This document shows, one piece after another, positions 44,198 through 54,548 of a DNA stretch of 64,000 nucleotides (its first letter is position 1; each line of letters starts with the position of its first letter). The stretch is from Pelomonas sp. CA6 (GTDB lineage: Bacteria > Pseudomonadota > Gammaproteobacteria > Burkholderiales > Burkholderiaceae_C). Under the pieces are notes generated by a model that saw nothing but the letters and a program-made list of their open reading frames with translations, did no database searches and was not told the DNA's origin. The DNA lies in contig NZ_JAKZFD010000004.1 of assembly GCF_022549225.1 (NCBI RefSeq), forward strand, positions 124,001 through 188,000, in the 5' to 3' direction. Both the position numbers and the translations under genes were made by a program.

Positions 44198-44264
44198 CCG
44201 CCCCCTACCCCTTGACCAAAGCGTCTCGCCCAAGGCCCCAAGCCGTAATCGGCGCTGTGCCCCG

Positions 44265-44735
44265 ATGAACCGTCTCGCTGCCATCCTGCCCGCCAGCAAC
44301 GTGCTGGTCGATGTGGACGCTTCCAGCAAGAAGCGCGTGTTCGAGCAGGCTGGCCTGCTGTTCGAGAACAATCATTCCATCGCCCGCGCCTCGGTGACGG
44401 ACAACCTGTTCGCCCGCGAACGCCTGGGCTCCACCGGCCTGGGCCATGGCGTGGCCATTCCGCATGGCCGCATCAAAGGCCTGAAGAACCCGCTCGCCGC
44501 CGTGCTGCGCGTGCAACAGCCGATCGGCTTCGACGCGCCGGACGACGAGCCCGTCAGCCTGCTGATCTTCCTGCTCGTGCCCGAGGCCGCCACCCAGCGC
44601 CATCTGGAGATCCTCTCCGAGATCGCCGAAATGCTGTCCGACCGCGAACTGCGCGAGCGCCTGAAGACCGAGGCCGAGGCCGCCACGGTCCACCGGCTGA
44701 TCGCCGAGTGGGAACCGCTGAAGTCGGTGGCCTGA
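44265..44735 (+). CDS. ptsN: Nitrogen PTS EIIA component
   Basis: EIIA-Ntr phosphoacceptor of the nitrogen phosphotransferase system, a regulatory protein without sugar transport. It has 156 residues. The phosphorylated histidine is His67 in [23 protein letters not shown] and [19 protein letters not shown] are typical. It starts after a recognisable TATAAT and is followed by hprK 16 bp later. Confidence 0.95.
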   Translation: MNRLAAILPASNVLVDVDASSKKRVFEQAGLLFENNHSIARASVTDNLFARERLGSTGLGHGVAIPHGRIKGLKNPLAAVLRVQQPIGFDAPDDEPVSLLIFLLVPEAATQRHLEILSEIAEMLSDRELRERLKTEAEAATVHRLIAEWEPLKSVA

Positions 44736-44751
44736 CCGGCCGGACCGCCGC

Positions 44752-45717
44752 GTGAAACCCACCTTCATCAGCGCCGACCGGCTCTTCGAGGAGCATCGGG
44801 AAAGCCTGCGTTGGGAATGGATCGCCGGGCATGCCCATCCCGAGCGCCGCTTCGACGAGGGCGCGCTGCGCGACGCCCAGTCTTCCGCGGACCTGGTCGG
44901 CTACCTGAACTACATCCACCCCTACCGGGTGCAGATCGTCGGACGCCGCGAGGTGGCCTACCTCAGCAACGCCTCCGACGACGTGCTGGACCGCCGCATC
45001 GCCCGCATCGTCACGCTGGAGCCGCCGGTGATCATCGTCGCCGACAACCAGACGCCGCCGGACCGCCTGGTCGCGATGTGCGACCGCGCCGAGATCCCGC
45101 TCTTCGTCACCCAGGAGTCAGCCGGCCATGTGATCGACGTCGTGCGCAGCTACCTGGCACAACTGTGCGCCACGCGCACGACGCGCCACGGGGTGTTCAT
45201 GGACATCCTCGGGCTGGGCGTGCTGCTGACCGGTGAGTCCGGTCTCGGCAAGAGCGAACTGGGCCTGGAGCTGATTTCGCGCGGCCACGGACTGGTCGCG
45301 GACGACGCGGTGGACTTCTTCCGCATCGCGCAGACGGCCATCGAGGGGCGCTGCCCCGAGCTGCTGATGAATCTGCTGGAGGTGCGCGGCATCGGCCTGC
45401 TGGACATCAAGGCCATCTTTGGCGAGACCGCGGTGCGCCGCAAGATGCGGCTCAAGCTGATCGTGCACCTGGTGCGCAAGGAAACACTGGAGCGCGACTT
45501 CGAGCGCCTGCCCTACGAGCCGCTGTACGAGGAAGTGCTGGGCATGCCGGTGCGCAAAGTCGTGATCGCGGTGGACGCGGGCCGCAACCTGGCGGTGCTG
45601 GTCGAAGCCGCGGTGCGCAACACCATCCTGCAACTGCGCGGCATCGACACCTACCGCGAATTCGTCGAACGCCACCAGCGGGCGATCGAACAGGGGCTGG
45701 ATCCGTCCGCCGACTGA
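44752..45717 (+). CDS. hprK: HPr kinase/phosphorylase
   Basis: Phosphorylates and dephosphorylates a serine of HPr, or an HPr-like protein, in the cytoplasm. It has 321 residues. The N-terminal domain is about 1-130. The P-loop is GESGLGKSE (about 160-168), followed by the catalytic histidine and acidic residues in [12 protein letters not shown]. The second family signature is [15 protein letters not shown]. It begins with GTG at 44752; no ATG is available nearby. Location behind ptsN is the usual betaproteobacterial arrangement, where its link to the nitrogen PTS is still debated. Confidence 0.95.
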   Translation: MKPTFISADRLFEEHRESLRWEWIAGHAHPERRFDEGALRDAQSSADLVGYLNYIHPYRVQIVGRREVAYLSNASDDVLDRRIARIVTLEPPVIIVADNQTPPDRLVAMCDRAEIPLFVTQESAGHVIDVVRSYLAQLCATRTTRHGVFMDILGLGVLLTGESGLGKSELGLELISRGHGLVADDAVDFFRIAQTAIEGRCPELLMNLLEVRGIGLLDIKAIFGETAVRRKMRLKLIVHLVRKETLERDFERLPYEPLYEEVLGMPVRKVVIAVDAGRNLAVLVEAAVRNTILQLRGIDTYREFVERHQRAIEQGLDPSAD

Positions 45718-45743
45718 CCCAGGGCCGCCAGGGCTGTCATCCA

Positions 45744-45759
45744 CCCGTCCCGGGACGGG
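45744..45759. terminator. Perfect 16-bp palindrome between convergent hprK and fur
   Basis: CCCGTCCCGGGACGGG reads the same on both strands and would fold into a short GC hairpin. It lies 26 bp after hprK and 3 bp before the end of fur. No T-run, so its efficiency is uncertain. Confidence 0.4.
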
Positions 45760-45762
45760 CCC

Positions 45763-46191
45763 TCAACTCCCGCGGTGCGGGCAGTCCTTCTTGATGCAGG
45801 TCGCGTACAGCGCCAGCGAGTGCTCCTGCAGGTCAAAGCCGCGATCCTTGGCGATGGTGTGCTGGCGCTCCTCGATCTGCGGGTCGTAGAACTCCTCGAC
45901 GCGACCGCAGCTCAGGCAGACCAGATGGTCATGGTGATGGCCTTCGTTGAGCTCGAACACCGCCTTGCCGGACTCGAAGTGGTTGCGCGACAGCAGGCCG
46001 GCCTGCTCGAACTGCGTCAGCACACGGTAGACCGTGGCCAGGCCGATGTCGGCACGCTCGTCCAGCAGCGCCTTGTACACGTCTTCGGCCGTCATATGAC
46101 GTTGCTGCGCCTTCTGGAAGATCTCCAGAATCTTGATGCGCGGCAGCGTCGCCTTCAGGCCGCTGTTCTTGATTTCGTCTGACCGGTTCAT
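45763..46191 (-). CDS. fur: Ferric uptake regulator
   Basis: Iron-responsive repressor, 142 residues. The winged-helix DNA-binding domain (about 1-85) includes [16 protein letters not shown]. The metal-sensing and dimerisation part has [17 protein letters not shown], with the CxxC structural zinc site, and a C-terminal CIKKDCPH. The start at 46191 gives [18 protein letters not shown] as in relatives; the longer frame adds nine unconserved residues. Divergent from bamE. Confidence 0.96.
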   Translation of the reverse strand: MNRSDEIKNSGLKATLPRIKILEIFQKAQQRHMTAEDVYKALLDERADIGLATVYRVLTQFEQAGLLSRNHFESGKAVFELNEGHHHDHLVCLSCGRVEEFYDPQIEERQHTIAKDRGFDLQEHSLALYATCIKKDCPHRGS

Positions 46192-46229
46192 CGCAGGGAG
46201 TGCCGGCCGGTCCGGCATGGACCAACCGC

Positions 46230-46247
46230 TAGAATGCCCGCATCATA
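46230..46247. promoter_or_regulatory. Divergent -10 elements of bamE and fur
   Basis: TAGAAT at 46230-46235 (plus strand) suits bamE, and TATGAT at 46247-46242 (minus strand) suits fur. The -35 hexamers are not convincing. I did not see a clear Fur box. Confidence 0.4.
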
Positions 46248-46276
46248 GCCAGCTTGCGCATTTGCGAACGACCGAG

Positions 46277-46849
46277 ATGCCATTGACCCCTAGCTTCGCC
46301 GCCGTTGTGCGCCTGCCCGCGGCCGCTCTGGCGCTGGTTGCCCTCAGCGCCTGCTCCCAAATGCCCACGCTGAACTCCATCACCTCCGTCAGCGGCGACA
46401 AGGTCCTGGGGCTGGTGCGCCCCTACCGGGTCGAGGTCGTCCAGGGCAACGTGCTGACCAAGGAACTGCTGGCCCAAGCCAAACCCGGCATGAGCCGCGC
46501 CCAGGTGCGTGACATCCTCGGCTCGCCGCTGCTGACCGACGTCTTCCACGACAACCGCTGGGACTATGTCTTCACGATCCGGCGCCAGGGCACCGAGCCG
46601 CAGCGCCGCGCCGTGGTGCTGTGGTTTGACGGTGACCTGCTGAAGTCCGTCGACGCCCCATCGGACCTGCCGTCCGAGTACGAATTCATCGCCTCCATCG
46701 ACACCGCCCGCGCCAAGGGCAAGGCGCCCAAGTTGGAGCTGAGCGAAGAGGAGCGCAAGGCGCTGCCGGTGCCGGCCAAGCAACCGGTCGAAACGCCCGA
46801 ACCCATGGGCGTGAACCGCAGCTATCCACCGCTGGAGACCCAGCGATGA
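46277..46849 (+). CDS. bamE: Outer-membrane assembly lipoprotein BamE
   Basis: Accessory lipoprotein of the BAM complex that inserts beta-barrel proteins. It has 190 residues. The lipobox LSAC gives lipidated Cys26. The BamE fold covers about 45-125 ([20 protein letters not shown], then [15 protein letters not shown] and WDYVFTIRR). The about 60-residue C-terminal tail, charged and Pro-rich, is longer than in E. coli, as is common in this order. The stop overlaps the dapB start (ATGA). Confidence 0.95.
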   Translation: MPLTPSFAAVVRLPAAALALVALSACSQMPTLNSITSVSGDKVLGLVRPYRVEVVQGNVLTKELLAQAKPGMSRAQVRDILGSPLLTDVFHDNRWDYVFTIRRQGTEPQRRAVVLWFDGDLLKSVDAPSDLPSEYEFIASIDTARAKGKAPKLELSEEERKALPVPAKQPVETPEPMGVNRSYPPLETQR

Positions 46850-47661
46850 GCGGGGCGCAGCCCTTGCGCATCGCGATCGCCGGAGCCTCCGGCCGCATGG
46901 GGCGCATGCTGATCGAGGCCGTGCTGGCCGCGCCGGACTGCCGGCTCGCCGCCGCGCTGGATCGCGAAGGCTCCGCGGCGCTGGGCCAGGATGCCGGCGC
47001 CTTTCTGGGCCAGAGCACCGGCGTTCTGATCGCCAGCGACCTGCGCGCGGGCCTGTCCGGCGCCGATGTGCTGATCGACTTCACCCGCCCCGAGGGCACG
47101 CTGGCGCACCTGGCGCTGTGCGCCGAACTGGGCGTGAAGGCGGTGGTCGGCACCACCGGCTTCGACGAGGCGCAGAAGGCGCAGATCGCCACCCATGCGC
47201 GCCACACCGCCATCATGATGGCCCCCAACATGAGCGTGGGGGTCAACGTCGTGCTCAAGCTGCTGGAAGTTGCCGCCCGTGCGCTCAACGAAGGCTACGA
47301 CATCGAGATCGTCGAGGCCCACCACCGCCACAAGGTCGACGCCCCCAGTGGCACCGCGCTGCAGATGGGCCAGGTGGTGGCCGATGCGCTGGGCCGCGAC
47401 CTGAAGCAATGCGCGGTCTATGGCCGCGAAGGCGTCACCGGCGCGCGCGACCCGTCCACCATCGGCTTTGCAACGGTGCGCGGCGGCGACATCATCGGCG
47501 ACCACACCGTGCTGTTCGCCGGCACCGGCGAGCGCATCGAGATCAGTCACAAGGCGTCCAGCCGCGGGATCTATGCCCAGGGCAGCCTGCGCGCCGCGCG
47601 CTTCCTGGCCCAGCGCCCCCACGGGCTGTTCGACATGGCCGACGTGCTGGGCACGCGCTGA
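46846..47661 (+). CDS. dapB: 4-hydroxy-tetrahydrodipicolinate reductase
   Basis: NAD(P)H-dependent step of lysine and diaminopimelate synthesis. It has 271 residues, with the nucleotide-binding motif [12 protein letters not shown] at the N-terminus and the substrate-binding signature [16 protein letters not shown] in the C-terminal domain. It is coupled to bamE by a four-base overlap. Confidence 0.97.
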   Translation: MSGAQPLRIAIAGASGRMGRMLIEAVLAAPDCRLAAALDREGSAALGQDAGAFLGQSTGVLIASDLRAGLSGADVLIDFTRPEGTLAHLALCAELGVKAVVGTTGFDEAQKAQIATHARHTAIMMAPNMSVGVNVVLKLLEVAARALNEGYDIEIVEAHHRHKVDAPSGTALQMGQVVADALGRDLKQCAVYGREGVTGARDPSTIGFATVRGGDIIGDHTVLFAGTGERIEISHKASSRGIYAQGSLRAARFLAQRPHGLFDMADVLGTR

Positions 47662-47675
47662 GCCGGCGGGACACG

Positions 47676-48320
47676 ATGGACGGCCTGAGCCAATACTGGG
47701 AACAGGGCGACGCGATCTCCCGCGCCGTGGCCCTGATGCTGCTGGCGATGTCGGTGCTCTCCTGGGTGCTGATCCTGTGGAAGGGCTGGACGCTACGCCG
47801 CGCGCGCCTGGACCTGGCGCGCGCCGTGCCGGCGTTCTGGGCCACGCCCGACCTGGCTGCGGGCCGAGAGCTCCTGCAGCGCCTGGATGGTGAGGGCCTG
47901 CTGCTGCCGCTGCTGGACGCCGGCCTCGCCGAGGCCGCGCCGCAGACCCTGGCCGCCAGCGCGCGCCACGAATCCCAGCTCACGCGCCGGCTGCGCGACG
48001 CCCTGCATCAGGTGCTGAACCAGCTGGGCAGCGGTCAGGTGGTGCTGGCCACAGTGGGGGCGACCGCACCCTTCGTCGGCCTGTTCGGCACCGTCTGGGG
48101 CATCTACCACGCGCTGCTCAGCATCTCGTCCGCCGGCCAGGCCAGCATCGACAAGATCGCCGGCCCGGTGGGCGAGGCCCTGATCATGACCGCGGCCGGC
48201 CTGGCCGTGGCCATCCCGGCGGTGCTGGCCTACAACCTGTTCGGCAAGCGCGTCGGCGCCTGCGAAGCCGAGCTGGAAGGCTTCGCGCACGACCTGCGCG
48301 AACTGCTGGAGCCGCGCTGA
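47676..48320 (+). CDS. exbB: MotA/TolQ/ExbB-type proton channel protein
   Basis: Inner-membrane component of a TonB- or Tol-type energy transducer. It has 214 residues and three transmembrane helices, the first at about 18-38 and the others in LATVGATAPFVGLFGTVWGI and ALIMTAAGLAVAIPAVLAYN. These two conserved segments define the family. Paired with exbD 13 bp downstream. It could energise TonB receptors such as that at 31454-34195, although tonB itself is not in the window. Confidence 0.92.
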   Translation: MDGLSQYWEQGDAISRAVALMLLAMSVLSWVLILWKGWTLRRARLDLARAVPAFWATPDLAAGRELLQRLDGEGLLLPLLDAGLAEAAPQTLAASARHESQLTRRLRDALHQVLNQLGSGQVVLATVGATAPFVGLFGTVWGIYHALLSISSAGQASIDKIAGPVGEALIMTAAGLAVAIPAVLAYNLFGKRVGACEAELEGFAHDLRELLEPR

Positions 48321-48333
48321 CGCGGCCGCCCCG

Positions 48334-48780
48334 ATGAGCTTCGGCCGACTGGAGCGACGCGAGCCGCCCAAGCCCATGGGCGAGATCAACATGACGCCGC
48401 TGATCGACGTCATGCTGGTACTGCTGGTGATCTTCATCATCGCGGCGCCCCTGATGAGCAGTTCGCTGAAGCTGGACCTGCCCAAGGCCGAGGCCACCGC
48501 TCCGCAGCAGGGCCCGGCCGCGATCCAGGTCGCCATCGACCCCGAGGGCCGTTACTACCTGGACGAGCAGCCCCAGGACGCCGCCGCGCTGAAGCGCCGG
48601 CTGAGTGAGCTGGGGCGCGAGCGCCCCGACCCGGAGCTGCAGCTGCGCGCCGACCGCCGCGTGCCCTATGGCCAGGTGGCCGAGCTGATCGGCTGGGCCC
48701 AGGCCGCGGGCATCCAGCGCATTGCCTTCTCCGCCGAGTCGACCGACGCGGTCGGCCCGTCGGACCGCGCGGCGCGCTGA
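48334..48780 (+). CDS. exbD: ExbD/TolR-type biopolymer transport protein
   Basis: A 148-residue partner of ExbB. The N-terminal cytoplasmic stretch [20 protein letters not shown] contains the conserved proton-carrying aspartate at the start of the single transmembrane helix. The periplasmic domain follows (about 45-140). Both the gene pair and its position before leuS are usual in Burkholderiales. Confidence 0.93.
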   Translation: MSFGRLERREPPKPMGEINMTPLIDVMLVLLVIFIIAAPLMSSSLKLDLPKAEATAPQQGPAAIQVAIDPEGRYYLDEQPQDAAALKRRLSELGRERPDPELQLRADRRVPYGQVAELIGWAQAAGIQRIAFSAESTDAVGPSDRAAR

Positions 48781-48820
48781 GCCACGACCGCGCCGACCCG
48801 GCGTGTCCGTCGCGGCCTCC

Positions 48821-48826
48821 TACAAT
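48821..48826 (+). promoter_or_regulatory. -10 element upstream of leuS (TACAAT)
   Basis: TACAAT lies 25 nt before the leuS start codon in the context CTCCTACAATCGG, which recurs before maeB. The -35 is weak. Confidence 0.4.
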
Positions 48827-48850
48827 CGGGCGCACAGCCTCTTGCCCACC

Positions 48851-51496
48851 ATGAACGACAAGTACTCCCCCTCCGAGGTCGAAGCCGCCGCGCGCGCGCA
48901 CTGGAATGCCCGCGACGCCTACCGCGTCAGCGAAGACGCGAGCAAGCCCAAGTTCTACGCCTGCTCCATGCTGCCCTACCCCAGCGGCAAGCTGCACATG
49001 GGCCATGTGCGCAACTACACGATCAACGACATGCTGACCCGGCAGCTGCGCATGAAGGGCTATAACGTCCTGATGCCCATGGGCTGGGACGCGTTCGGCC
49101 TGCCGGCGGAAAACGCGGCGATGAAGAACAAGGTCCCGCCCGCCGCCTGGACCTACGACAACATCGCCACCATGAAGCGCCAGATGCAGGCGATGGGCCT
49201 GGCGATCGACTGGTCGCGCGAGGTCGCCACCTGCACGCCCGAGTACTACCGCTGGAACCAGTGGCTGTTCCTGAAGATGCTCGAAAAGGGCATCGCCGAA
49301 CGCCGCACCCAAGTCGTCAACTGGGACCCGGTGGACCAGACCGTGCTGGCCAACGAGCAGGTCATCGACGGCCGCGGCTGGCGCTCCGGCGCGCTGGTCG
49401 AGAAGCGCGAGATCCCCGGTTACTACCTGAAGATCACCGACTACGCCGAAGAGCTGCTCGCCGCGGTGGCCGATCCCGAGGACAAGAACTACCTCGCCGG
49501 CTGGCCCGAGCGCGTGCGCCTGATGCAGGAAAACTGGATCGGCAAGAGCGAGGGCGTGCGCTTCGCCTTCCCGCACCAGATCCGCGACGCCAGCGGCGAG
49601 CTGATCCAGGGCGGCAAACTCCACGTCTTCACGACGCGCGCCGACACCATCATGGGCGTGACCTTCTGTGCGGTGGCGCCCGAGCACCCGCTGGCCACGC
49701 ATGCCGCGGCCGGCAATGCCGCGCTCACCGCCTTCATCGAGGAATGCAAGCAGGGCGGCACCACCGAAGCCGAGCTGGCGACGCAGGACAAGAAGGGCCT
49801 GGCCACGGGCCTCTTCGTCACCCATCCGCTGACCGGTGCGCAGGTCGAGGTCTGGGTCGGCAACTATGTGCTGATGAGCTACGGCGATGGCGCCGTGATG
49901 GGCGTGCCGGCGCATGACGAGCGCGACTTCGCGTTCGCGAAGAAGTACGGCATCGCCATCCGCCAGGTCGTCGCGGTCGGCGATGAGACCTTCTTCACCG
50001 AGGCCTGGGCCGAGTGGTACGGTGACAAGCAAAAGGGCCGCTGCGTCAACTCCGGCGTGCTTGATGGGCTGGACCACAAGCAGGCGGTCGACAAGGTCGC
50101 CGAGCTGCTGGGTGCCCAGGGCCTGGGCGAGAAGAAGACCACCTGGCGCCTGCGCGACTGGGGCGTGAGCCGCCAGCGCTACTGGGGCACGCCCATCCCC
50201 ATCATCCATTGCGACGACTGCGGCCCGGTGCCGGTGCCCGAGAAGGACCTGCCCGTCGTGCTGCCCGAGGACTGCATCCCCGATGGCAGCGGCAACCCGC
50301 TGAACAAGCGCGCCGACTTCCTGAACGTCGGCTGCCCCAAGTGCGGCAAGCCGGCGCGGCGCGAGACCGACACCATGGACACCTTCGTGGACTCGTCCTG
50401 GTACTTCATGCGCTACTGCGACGCGAAGAACGAGCAGGCCATGGTCGGCGAGGGCACGGCCTACTGGATGCGCCAGGGCGCCGCGATGGACCAGTACATC
50501 GGCGGCATCGAGCACGCGATCCTGCACCTGCTCTATGCGCGCTTCTGGACCAAGGTGATGCGCGACCTGGGCCTGGTGAAGTTCGACGAACCCTTCACCA
50601 AGCTGCTCACGCAGGGCATGGTGCTGAAGGGGGCCTTCTTCCGCAAGCCGCCCGACGCCGGCAAGAACTACTACTGGGAGCACGAGGTCGACGTCATTCG
50701 CAACGAGCACGGCGTGCCGGTGGGCGGCACGCTGAAGGCGGACGGACAGCCGCTCGAGTACGAAATGACCACCATGTCCAAGTCGAAGAACAACGGCGTG
50801 GACCCCCAGGCCCTGATCGACGAATACGGCGCCGACACCGCGCGGCTGTTCGTGATGTTCGCCAGCCCGCCGGAGCAGACGCTGGAATGGAACGACGCCG
50901 GCGTCGAGGGCGCGCACCGTTTCCTGAAGCGCGTCTGGGGCTTTGGCACCAAGCATGCCGCCGCGATCCAGGCCGCCAAGGCCGACTTCGGCGCGCTCAG
51001 TGACGAGGGCAAGGCCCTGCGCCGCGAGGTGCATCTGGTGCTCAAGCAGGTCAGCTACGACTACGAGCGCATGCAGTACAACACCGTGGTCTCCGGCGCG
51101 ATGAAGCTGCTCAATGCGCTGGAGGGCTTCAAGGCCACCGGCCAGGACGCCGCGCTGCGCGAAGGCTTCTCGGTGCTGCTGCGCGTGCTCTACCCGGCCT
51201 GCCCGCACATCACCCATGCGCTGTGGACCGATCTGGGGCTGGCCGCCGAACTCGGCGACCTGCTGGACGCGCCCTGGCCACAGGTGGACGAGTCCGCGCT
51301 GCAGCAGGACCAGGTCGAGCTGATGCTGCAGGTCAACGGCAAGCTGCGCGGCGCGATCAAGGTGCCGGCCGGCGCCGACAAGGCCGCGATCGAGGCCGCC
51401 GCGCTGGCCAGCCCGGACTTTGCCAAGTTCGCGGAGGGCCAGACGCCCAAGAAGGTGATCGTGGTGCCGGGTCGCCTGGTCAACGTGGTGGTCTGA
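48851..51496 (+). CDS. leuS: Leucyl-tRNA synthetase
   Basis: Charges tRNA(Leu). It has 881 residues, class Ia. The HIGH-type motif is in [15 protein letters not shown] (about 41-55) and the KMSKS loop is [12 protein letters not shown] (about 642). The connective editing domain occupies about 225-425, with the threonine-rich region in [12 protein letters not shown]. The C-terminal anticodon-binding part ends [15 protein letters not shown]. The ATG at 48851 gives the standard [14 protein letters not shown]. Confidence 0.98.
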   Translation: MNDKYSPSEVEAAARAHWNARDAYRVSEDASKPKFYACSMLPYPSGKLHMGHVRNYTINDMLTRQLRMKGYNVLMPMGWDAFGLPAENAAMKNKVPPAAWTYDNIATMKRQMQAMGLAIDWSREVATCTPEYYRWNQWLFLKMLEKGIAERRTQVVNWDPVDQTVLANEQVIDGRGWRSGALVEKREIPGYYLKITDYAEELLAAVADPEDKNYLAGWPERVRLMQENWIGKSEGVRFAFPHQIRDASGELIQGGKLHVFTTRADTIMGVTFCAVAPEHPLATHAAAGNAALTAFIEECKQGGTTEAELATQDKKGLATGLFVTHPLTGAQVEVWVGNYVLMSYGDGAVMGVPAHDERDFAFAKKYGIAIRQVVAVGDETFFTEAWAEWYGDKQKGRCVNSGVLDGLDHKQAVDKVAELLGAQGLGEKKTTWRLRDWGVSRQRYWGTPIPIIHCDDCGPVPVPEKDLPVVLPEDCIPDGSGNPLNKRADFLNVGCPKCGKPARRETDTMDTFVDSSWYFMRYCDAKNEQAMVGEGTAYWMRQGAAMDQYIGGIEHAILHLLYARFWTKVMRDLGLVKFDEPFTKLLTQGMVLKGAFFRKPPDAGKNYYWEHEVDVIRNEHGVPVGGTLKADGQPLEYEMTTMSKSKNNGVDPQALIDEYGADTARLFVMFASPPEQTLEWNDAGVEGAHRFLKRVWGFGTKHAAAIQAAKADFGALSDEGKALRREVHLVLKQVSYDYERMQYNTVVSGAMKLLNALEGFKATGQDAALREGFSVLLRVLYPACPHITHALWTDLGLAAELGDLLDAPWPQVDESALQQDQVELMLQVNGKLRGAIKVPAGADKAAIEAAALASPDFAKFAEGQTPKKVIVVPGRLVNVVV

Positions 51497-51500
51497 CGTC

Positions 51501-52001
51501 ATGCGCCGCCGCCAGCTGCTGCAAGCCCTGGTTCCCGCGCTGGCCGCGCCTCTGGCCGGCTGCGGCTTCGAGTTGCGCAAGGAGCCGGAGTTCCAGTTCC
51601 GGACCCTGGCGCTGGCCGGTTTCGCGCCGGCCTCGCCCCTGGCGCGCGAACTGCGCCGCCAGTTGGAGCGCACGCCGCTGCAGCTGCTGGAGGATCCCAA
51701 CCGCGCCGAGGTGGTGCTGGAGGCCCGGCGCGACTGGCGCGACAAGAGCGCGGTGGTCACGACCAGCGCGGGCCAGGTCCGTGAATGGCAGCTGCGTCTG
51801 TCGCTCGACTACCAGATCCGCAGCGCCGCCGGCGAGATCCTGCTGCCGCAGACCGAGCTGCGCCTGGCCCGCGACATGAACTACACCGAGAGCGCCGCGC
51901 TGGCCAAGGAGCAGGAAGAGGCCACGCTCTACCGTGCGATGCAGTACGAGGCCGTGGGCCTGCTGCTGCGCCGCCTGGCCGCCGTGCGCCTGCCGGGCTG
52001 A
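51501..52001 (+). CDS. lptE: LPS-assembly lipoprotein LptE
   Basis: Outer-membrane lipoprotein plug of the LptD translocon. It has 166 residues. The lipobox is LAGC (Cys21) after MRRRQLLQALVPALAAP. The fold is the usual alpha/beta sandwich with FELRKEPEFQFRTLALAG near the start. It begins 4 bp after leuS. Its partner lptD is at the right end of the window. Confidence 0.93.
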   Translation: MRRRQLLQALVPALAAPLAGCGFELRKEPEFQFRTLALAGFAPASPLARELRRQLERTPLQLLEDPNRAEVVLEARRDWRDKSAVVTTSAGQVREWQLRLSLDYQIRSAAGEILLPQTELRLARDMNYTESAALAKEQEEATLYRAMQYEAVGLLLRRLAAVRLPG

Positions 52002-52004
52002 GGC

Positions 52005-53048
52005 ATGCAGCTCAAGCCCGAGGCGCTGGCCGGCCACCTGGCCAAGGGGCTCAAGGCCTTTTACACCGTGCATGGCGACGAAGCCCTGCTTGCGCAGGAG
52101 GCGGCCGACGCGGTGCGCGCGGCCGCGCGCCAGGCCGGCTTCAGCGAGCGCCATGTCTTCACCGTCAGCGGCGCCTATTTCGACTGGGCGCCGGTGCTGG
52201 CCGCGGCGCAGGCGATGAGCCTGTTTGCCGAGCGCCAGCTGATCGAGATCCGCATCCCCGGCGGCAAGCCCGGCAAGGAAGGCTCGGAGGCCCTGCAACG
52301 CTACTGCGAGGCCGCGCCGCAGGACGTGCTGACCCTGGTCACGCTGCCGCGCCTGGACAAGACCCAGCTGGGCAGCGCCTGGTTCAGCGCGCTGGATGGC
52401 GCGGGCATCTCAGTGCGCGTGGACCCGGTGGAGCGCCGCGAGCTGCCGACCTGGATCGCCCGCCGCCTGGCCCAGCAGGGCCAGCCGGTGGCCGGCGGGC
52501 CGGACGGTCAGCGCGCGCTGGAATTCTTTGCCGACCGCGTGGAGGGCAACCTGCTTGCCGCCCACCAGGAACTGCAGAAGCTCGCGCTGCTGCATCCGCC
52601 CGGCGAACTGAGCCTGACGCAGATCGAAGAGGCGGTGCTGGACGTGGCGCGCTTCGATGTCTTCAAGCTCAGCGAGGCCGTGCTGTCCGGCCAGGCCGGC
52701 CGCGTGATGCGCATGCTGGACGGCCTGCAGGCCGAAGGCGAGGCGGCCGTGCTGGTGCACTGGACCCTGGCCGAGGACATCCGCGCGCTCAAGAGGGCCC
52801 GCGATGCGATGGCCGCCGGCAAACCCCTGCCCATCGCGCTGCGCGAGGCGCGCGTCTGGGGTCCCAAGGAGCGCCTGTTCGAGCGCGTGCTGCCGGCACT
52901 GGCCGAGCCCCAGCTGCTCGAGCTGCTGCATGCCGCGCAGGTTTGCGACGGCATCGTCAAGGGCCTCAGGCATCCCGAGTGGCCGGCCAACCCCTGGGAT
53001 GCGCTGAACCGGCTGGCGCTGATGCTGATGCAGGCCCTGCGGCGCTGA
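52005..53048 (+). CDS. holA: DNA polymerase III, delta subunit
   Basis: Clamp-loader subunit that opens the beta sliding clamp. It has 347 residues in three domains. FYTVHGDEALLAQEAAD near the N-terminus and WFSALDGAGISVRVDPVE in the second domain are typical. It starts 3 bp after lptE and is convergent with ghrA, with only 24 bp between stops and no clear terminator. Confidence 0.95.
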   Translation: MQLKPEALAGHLAKGLKAFYTVHGDEALLAQEAADAVRAAARQAGFSERHVFTVSGAYFDWAPVLAAAQAMSLFAERQLIEIRIPGGKPGKEGSEALQRYCEAAPQDVLTLVTLPRLDKTQLGSAWFSALDGAGISVRVDPVERRELPTWIARRLAQQGQPVAGGPDGQRALEFFADRVEGNLLAAHQELQKLALLHPPGELSLTQIEEAVLDVARFDVFKLSEAVLSGQAGRVMRMLDGLQAEGEAAVLVHWTLAEDIRALKRARDAMAAGKPLPIALREARVWGPKERLFERVLPALAEPQLLELLHAAQVCDGIVKGLRHPEWPANPWDALNRLALMLMQALRR

Positions 53049-53072
53049 GACCCTCGCGGCGCGCCGGGCGGT

Positions 53073-54011
53073 TCAGTACCCTCGTCCCGTGTCCACCAGG
53101 TGCCAGGGCGTCTGGCCGGCGCGCAGCCGCGCCAGGTTGGCGGCGACGACCTCGGCCGCGCTGCGCGGGTCGGTCTGCGCCGCGGTATGCGGCAACACCG
53201 TCACGCGCGGATGGCGCCAGAACGCATGGCCGGCCGGCAGCGGCTCCTGCCGGAACACGTCCAGCACCGCATGCCCCAGCCGCCCGTCGTCCAGCGCCGC
53301 GAGCAGGGCGACCTCGTCCACCTGAGCGCCGCGCGCCAGGTTGACCAGGGCCGCGCCGCGCCGGAACTGCGCCAGGCGGCTGGCATCGAAGAAGTCGCGC
53401 GTCTGCGCCGTCAGCGGCAGCAGGTTGATCACCACGTCGGCCCGGCCCAGCGCTGGCGCCAGCTCGGCGTCACCACTCAGCGCCAAGACGCCCGGCGGCG
53501 GCTTGCGGCGACTGCGGCTCCAGCCGCTCACCGCATATCCCTGGGCCGCCAGCGCCTGCGCCACGCGTCCGCCCAGCTCCCCCAGGCCGAGGACCAGCAC
53601 CTGGCATTCGGCGGCACGCGCCTGCGGTGGCGGCCGCCAGAGGGCCTCGCGCTGCTGCGCCAACACCTGGAAGAAGCCCCGATGCAGTGACAGCGTGGCC
53701 CACAACGCCGTCTGCGTCATGGCCTCGTTCATCGCCGGATCCACCATGCGCGCGATAGGCACGCCCGGCGGCAGCGTCGGGTCGTCCAGCAGCCGGTCCA
53801 CGCCGGCCCACAGCGACTGGATCAGGCGCAAGCGCGGCAGGCCGCGCAGACTGCCCGGCGGCGGGTTGGCCACCACGGCCAGCTCCACCTCGGCGGCACG
53901 CGGGGCCTGCGGATCCAACACCCAGTCCTCGCCGGGCAGCGCGGCGCGCAATCGTGCCAGCCAGTCGTCGCGCTGCGCGTCCGACCACTGGCCCCACAGC
54001 AGCAAAGCCAT
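53073..54011 (-). CDS. ghrA: Glyoxylate/hydroxypyruvate reductase A
   Basis: NAD(P)H-dependent 2-hydroxyacid dehydrogenase, 312 residues. The cofactor motif is VLVLGLGELGGRVAQALAAQ. Catalytic residues are Arg in VNLARGAQVDE, Glu in FRQEPLP and His in VLPHTAAQTD. The start at 54011 gives MALLLWGQW. Only 2 bp separate it from the CinA-type gene. It would return glyoxylate or hydroxypyruvate to glycolate or glycerate. Confidence 0.92.
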   Translation of the reverse strand: MALLLWGQWSDAQRDDWLARLRAALPGEDWVLDPQAPRAAEVELAVVANPPPGSLRGLPRLRLIQSLWAGVDRLLDDPTLPPGVPIARMVDPAMNEAMTQTALWATLSLHRGFFQVLAQQREALWRPPPQARAAECQVLVLGLGELGGRVAQALAAQGYAVSGWSRSRRKPPPGVLALSGDAELAPALGRADVVINLLPLTAQTRDFFDASRLAQFRRGAALVNLARGAQVDEVALLAALDDGRLGHAVLDVFRQEPLPAGHAFWRHPRVTVLPHTAAQTDPRSAAEVVAANLARLRAGQTPWHLVDTGRGY

Positions 54012-54013
54012 GG

Positions 54014-54514
54014 TCAGCGGTCGCGGTCTTCCAGCGCCTCGCACAGCGCCGTCAGACCGGCGCGCACGGTCTGCAGCCGCACCTCCTGGCGGTCGCCCGG
54101 AAACAGCTCCTTCCAGACCCGCACCGGCTGGCGCTCGTGCACCAGCGCCAGCCAGACCGTGCCCACGGGCTTGGCCTCGCTGCCGCCGCTGGGTCCGGCG
54201 ATGCCGGTCACCGCCAACGCCCAGTCGATCGGCGCGTGGGCCAGCAGGCCGTGCGCCATGTGCGTGGCCACCTCGCCACTGACCGAGCCATGCAGCTCGA
54301 TCAGCGCGGCCGGCACGCCCAGCAACTCCGTCTTGGACTGGTTGCTATAGCTGACGACGCCGCGCTCGAACCACTGGCTGGAGCCCGCCAGGCTGGTGCA
54401 GGCCGCGGCGATCAGCCCGCCGGTGCAGGACTCGGCCGTGCCCATGCGCTCGCGGCGCTGGATCAACGCCAGCGCGATGCGTTCGATCAGCTCGGATTCC
54501 TCGGGACAACGCAT
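54014..54514 (-). CDS. pncC: CinA-type nicotinamide-nucleotide amidohydrolase
   Basis: Deamidates nicotinamide mononucleotide to nicotinate mononucleotide in NAD recycling. It has 166 residues, a stand-alone C-terminal CinA domain. The signature TAESCTGGLIAAACTSLAGSS includes the catalytic serine, and VTGIAGPSGGSEAKPVGTVW follows. It begins 27 bp after pgpA. Confidence 0.94.
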   Translation of the reverse strand: MRCPEESELIERIALALIQRRERMGTAESCTGGLIAAACTSLAGSSQWFERGVVSYSNQSKTELLGVPAALIELHGSVSGEVATHMAHGLLAHAPIDWALAVTGIAGPSGGSEAKPVGTVWLALVHERQPVRVWKELFPGDRQEVRLQTVRAGLTALCEALEDRDR

Positions 54515-54537
54515 GGCAGCCTCCTCATCATCGGGGT

Positions 54538-54548
54538 GGGGTCAGGTC
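54538..54548. repeat. Short dispersed element GGGGTCAGGTC, copy 3 (short)
   Basis: Matches the first 11 bp of the 17-bp elements at 10767 and 37303. It overlaps the pgpA stop codon, as the second copy overlaps the MFS stop. Confidence 0.45.

Noticed and set aside
46192-46276. Fur box in the fur-bamE intergenic region
   Set aside because: I could not find a GATAATGAT-like inverted repeat; only -10 elements are supportable.
48437-51760. 1107-codon minus-strand frame over leuS
   Set aside because: Antisense shadow of leuS, caused by high third-position GC; no domain resemblance.
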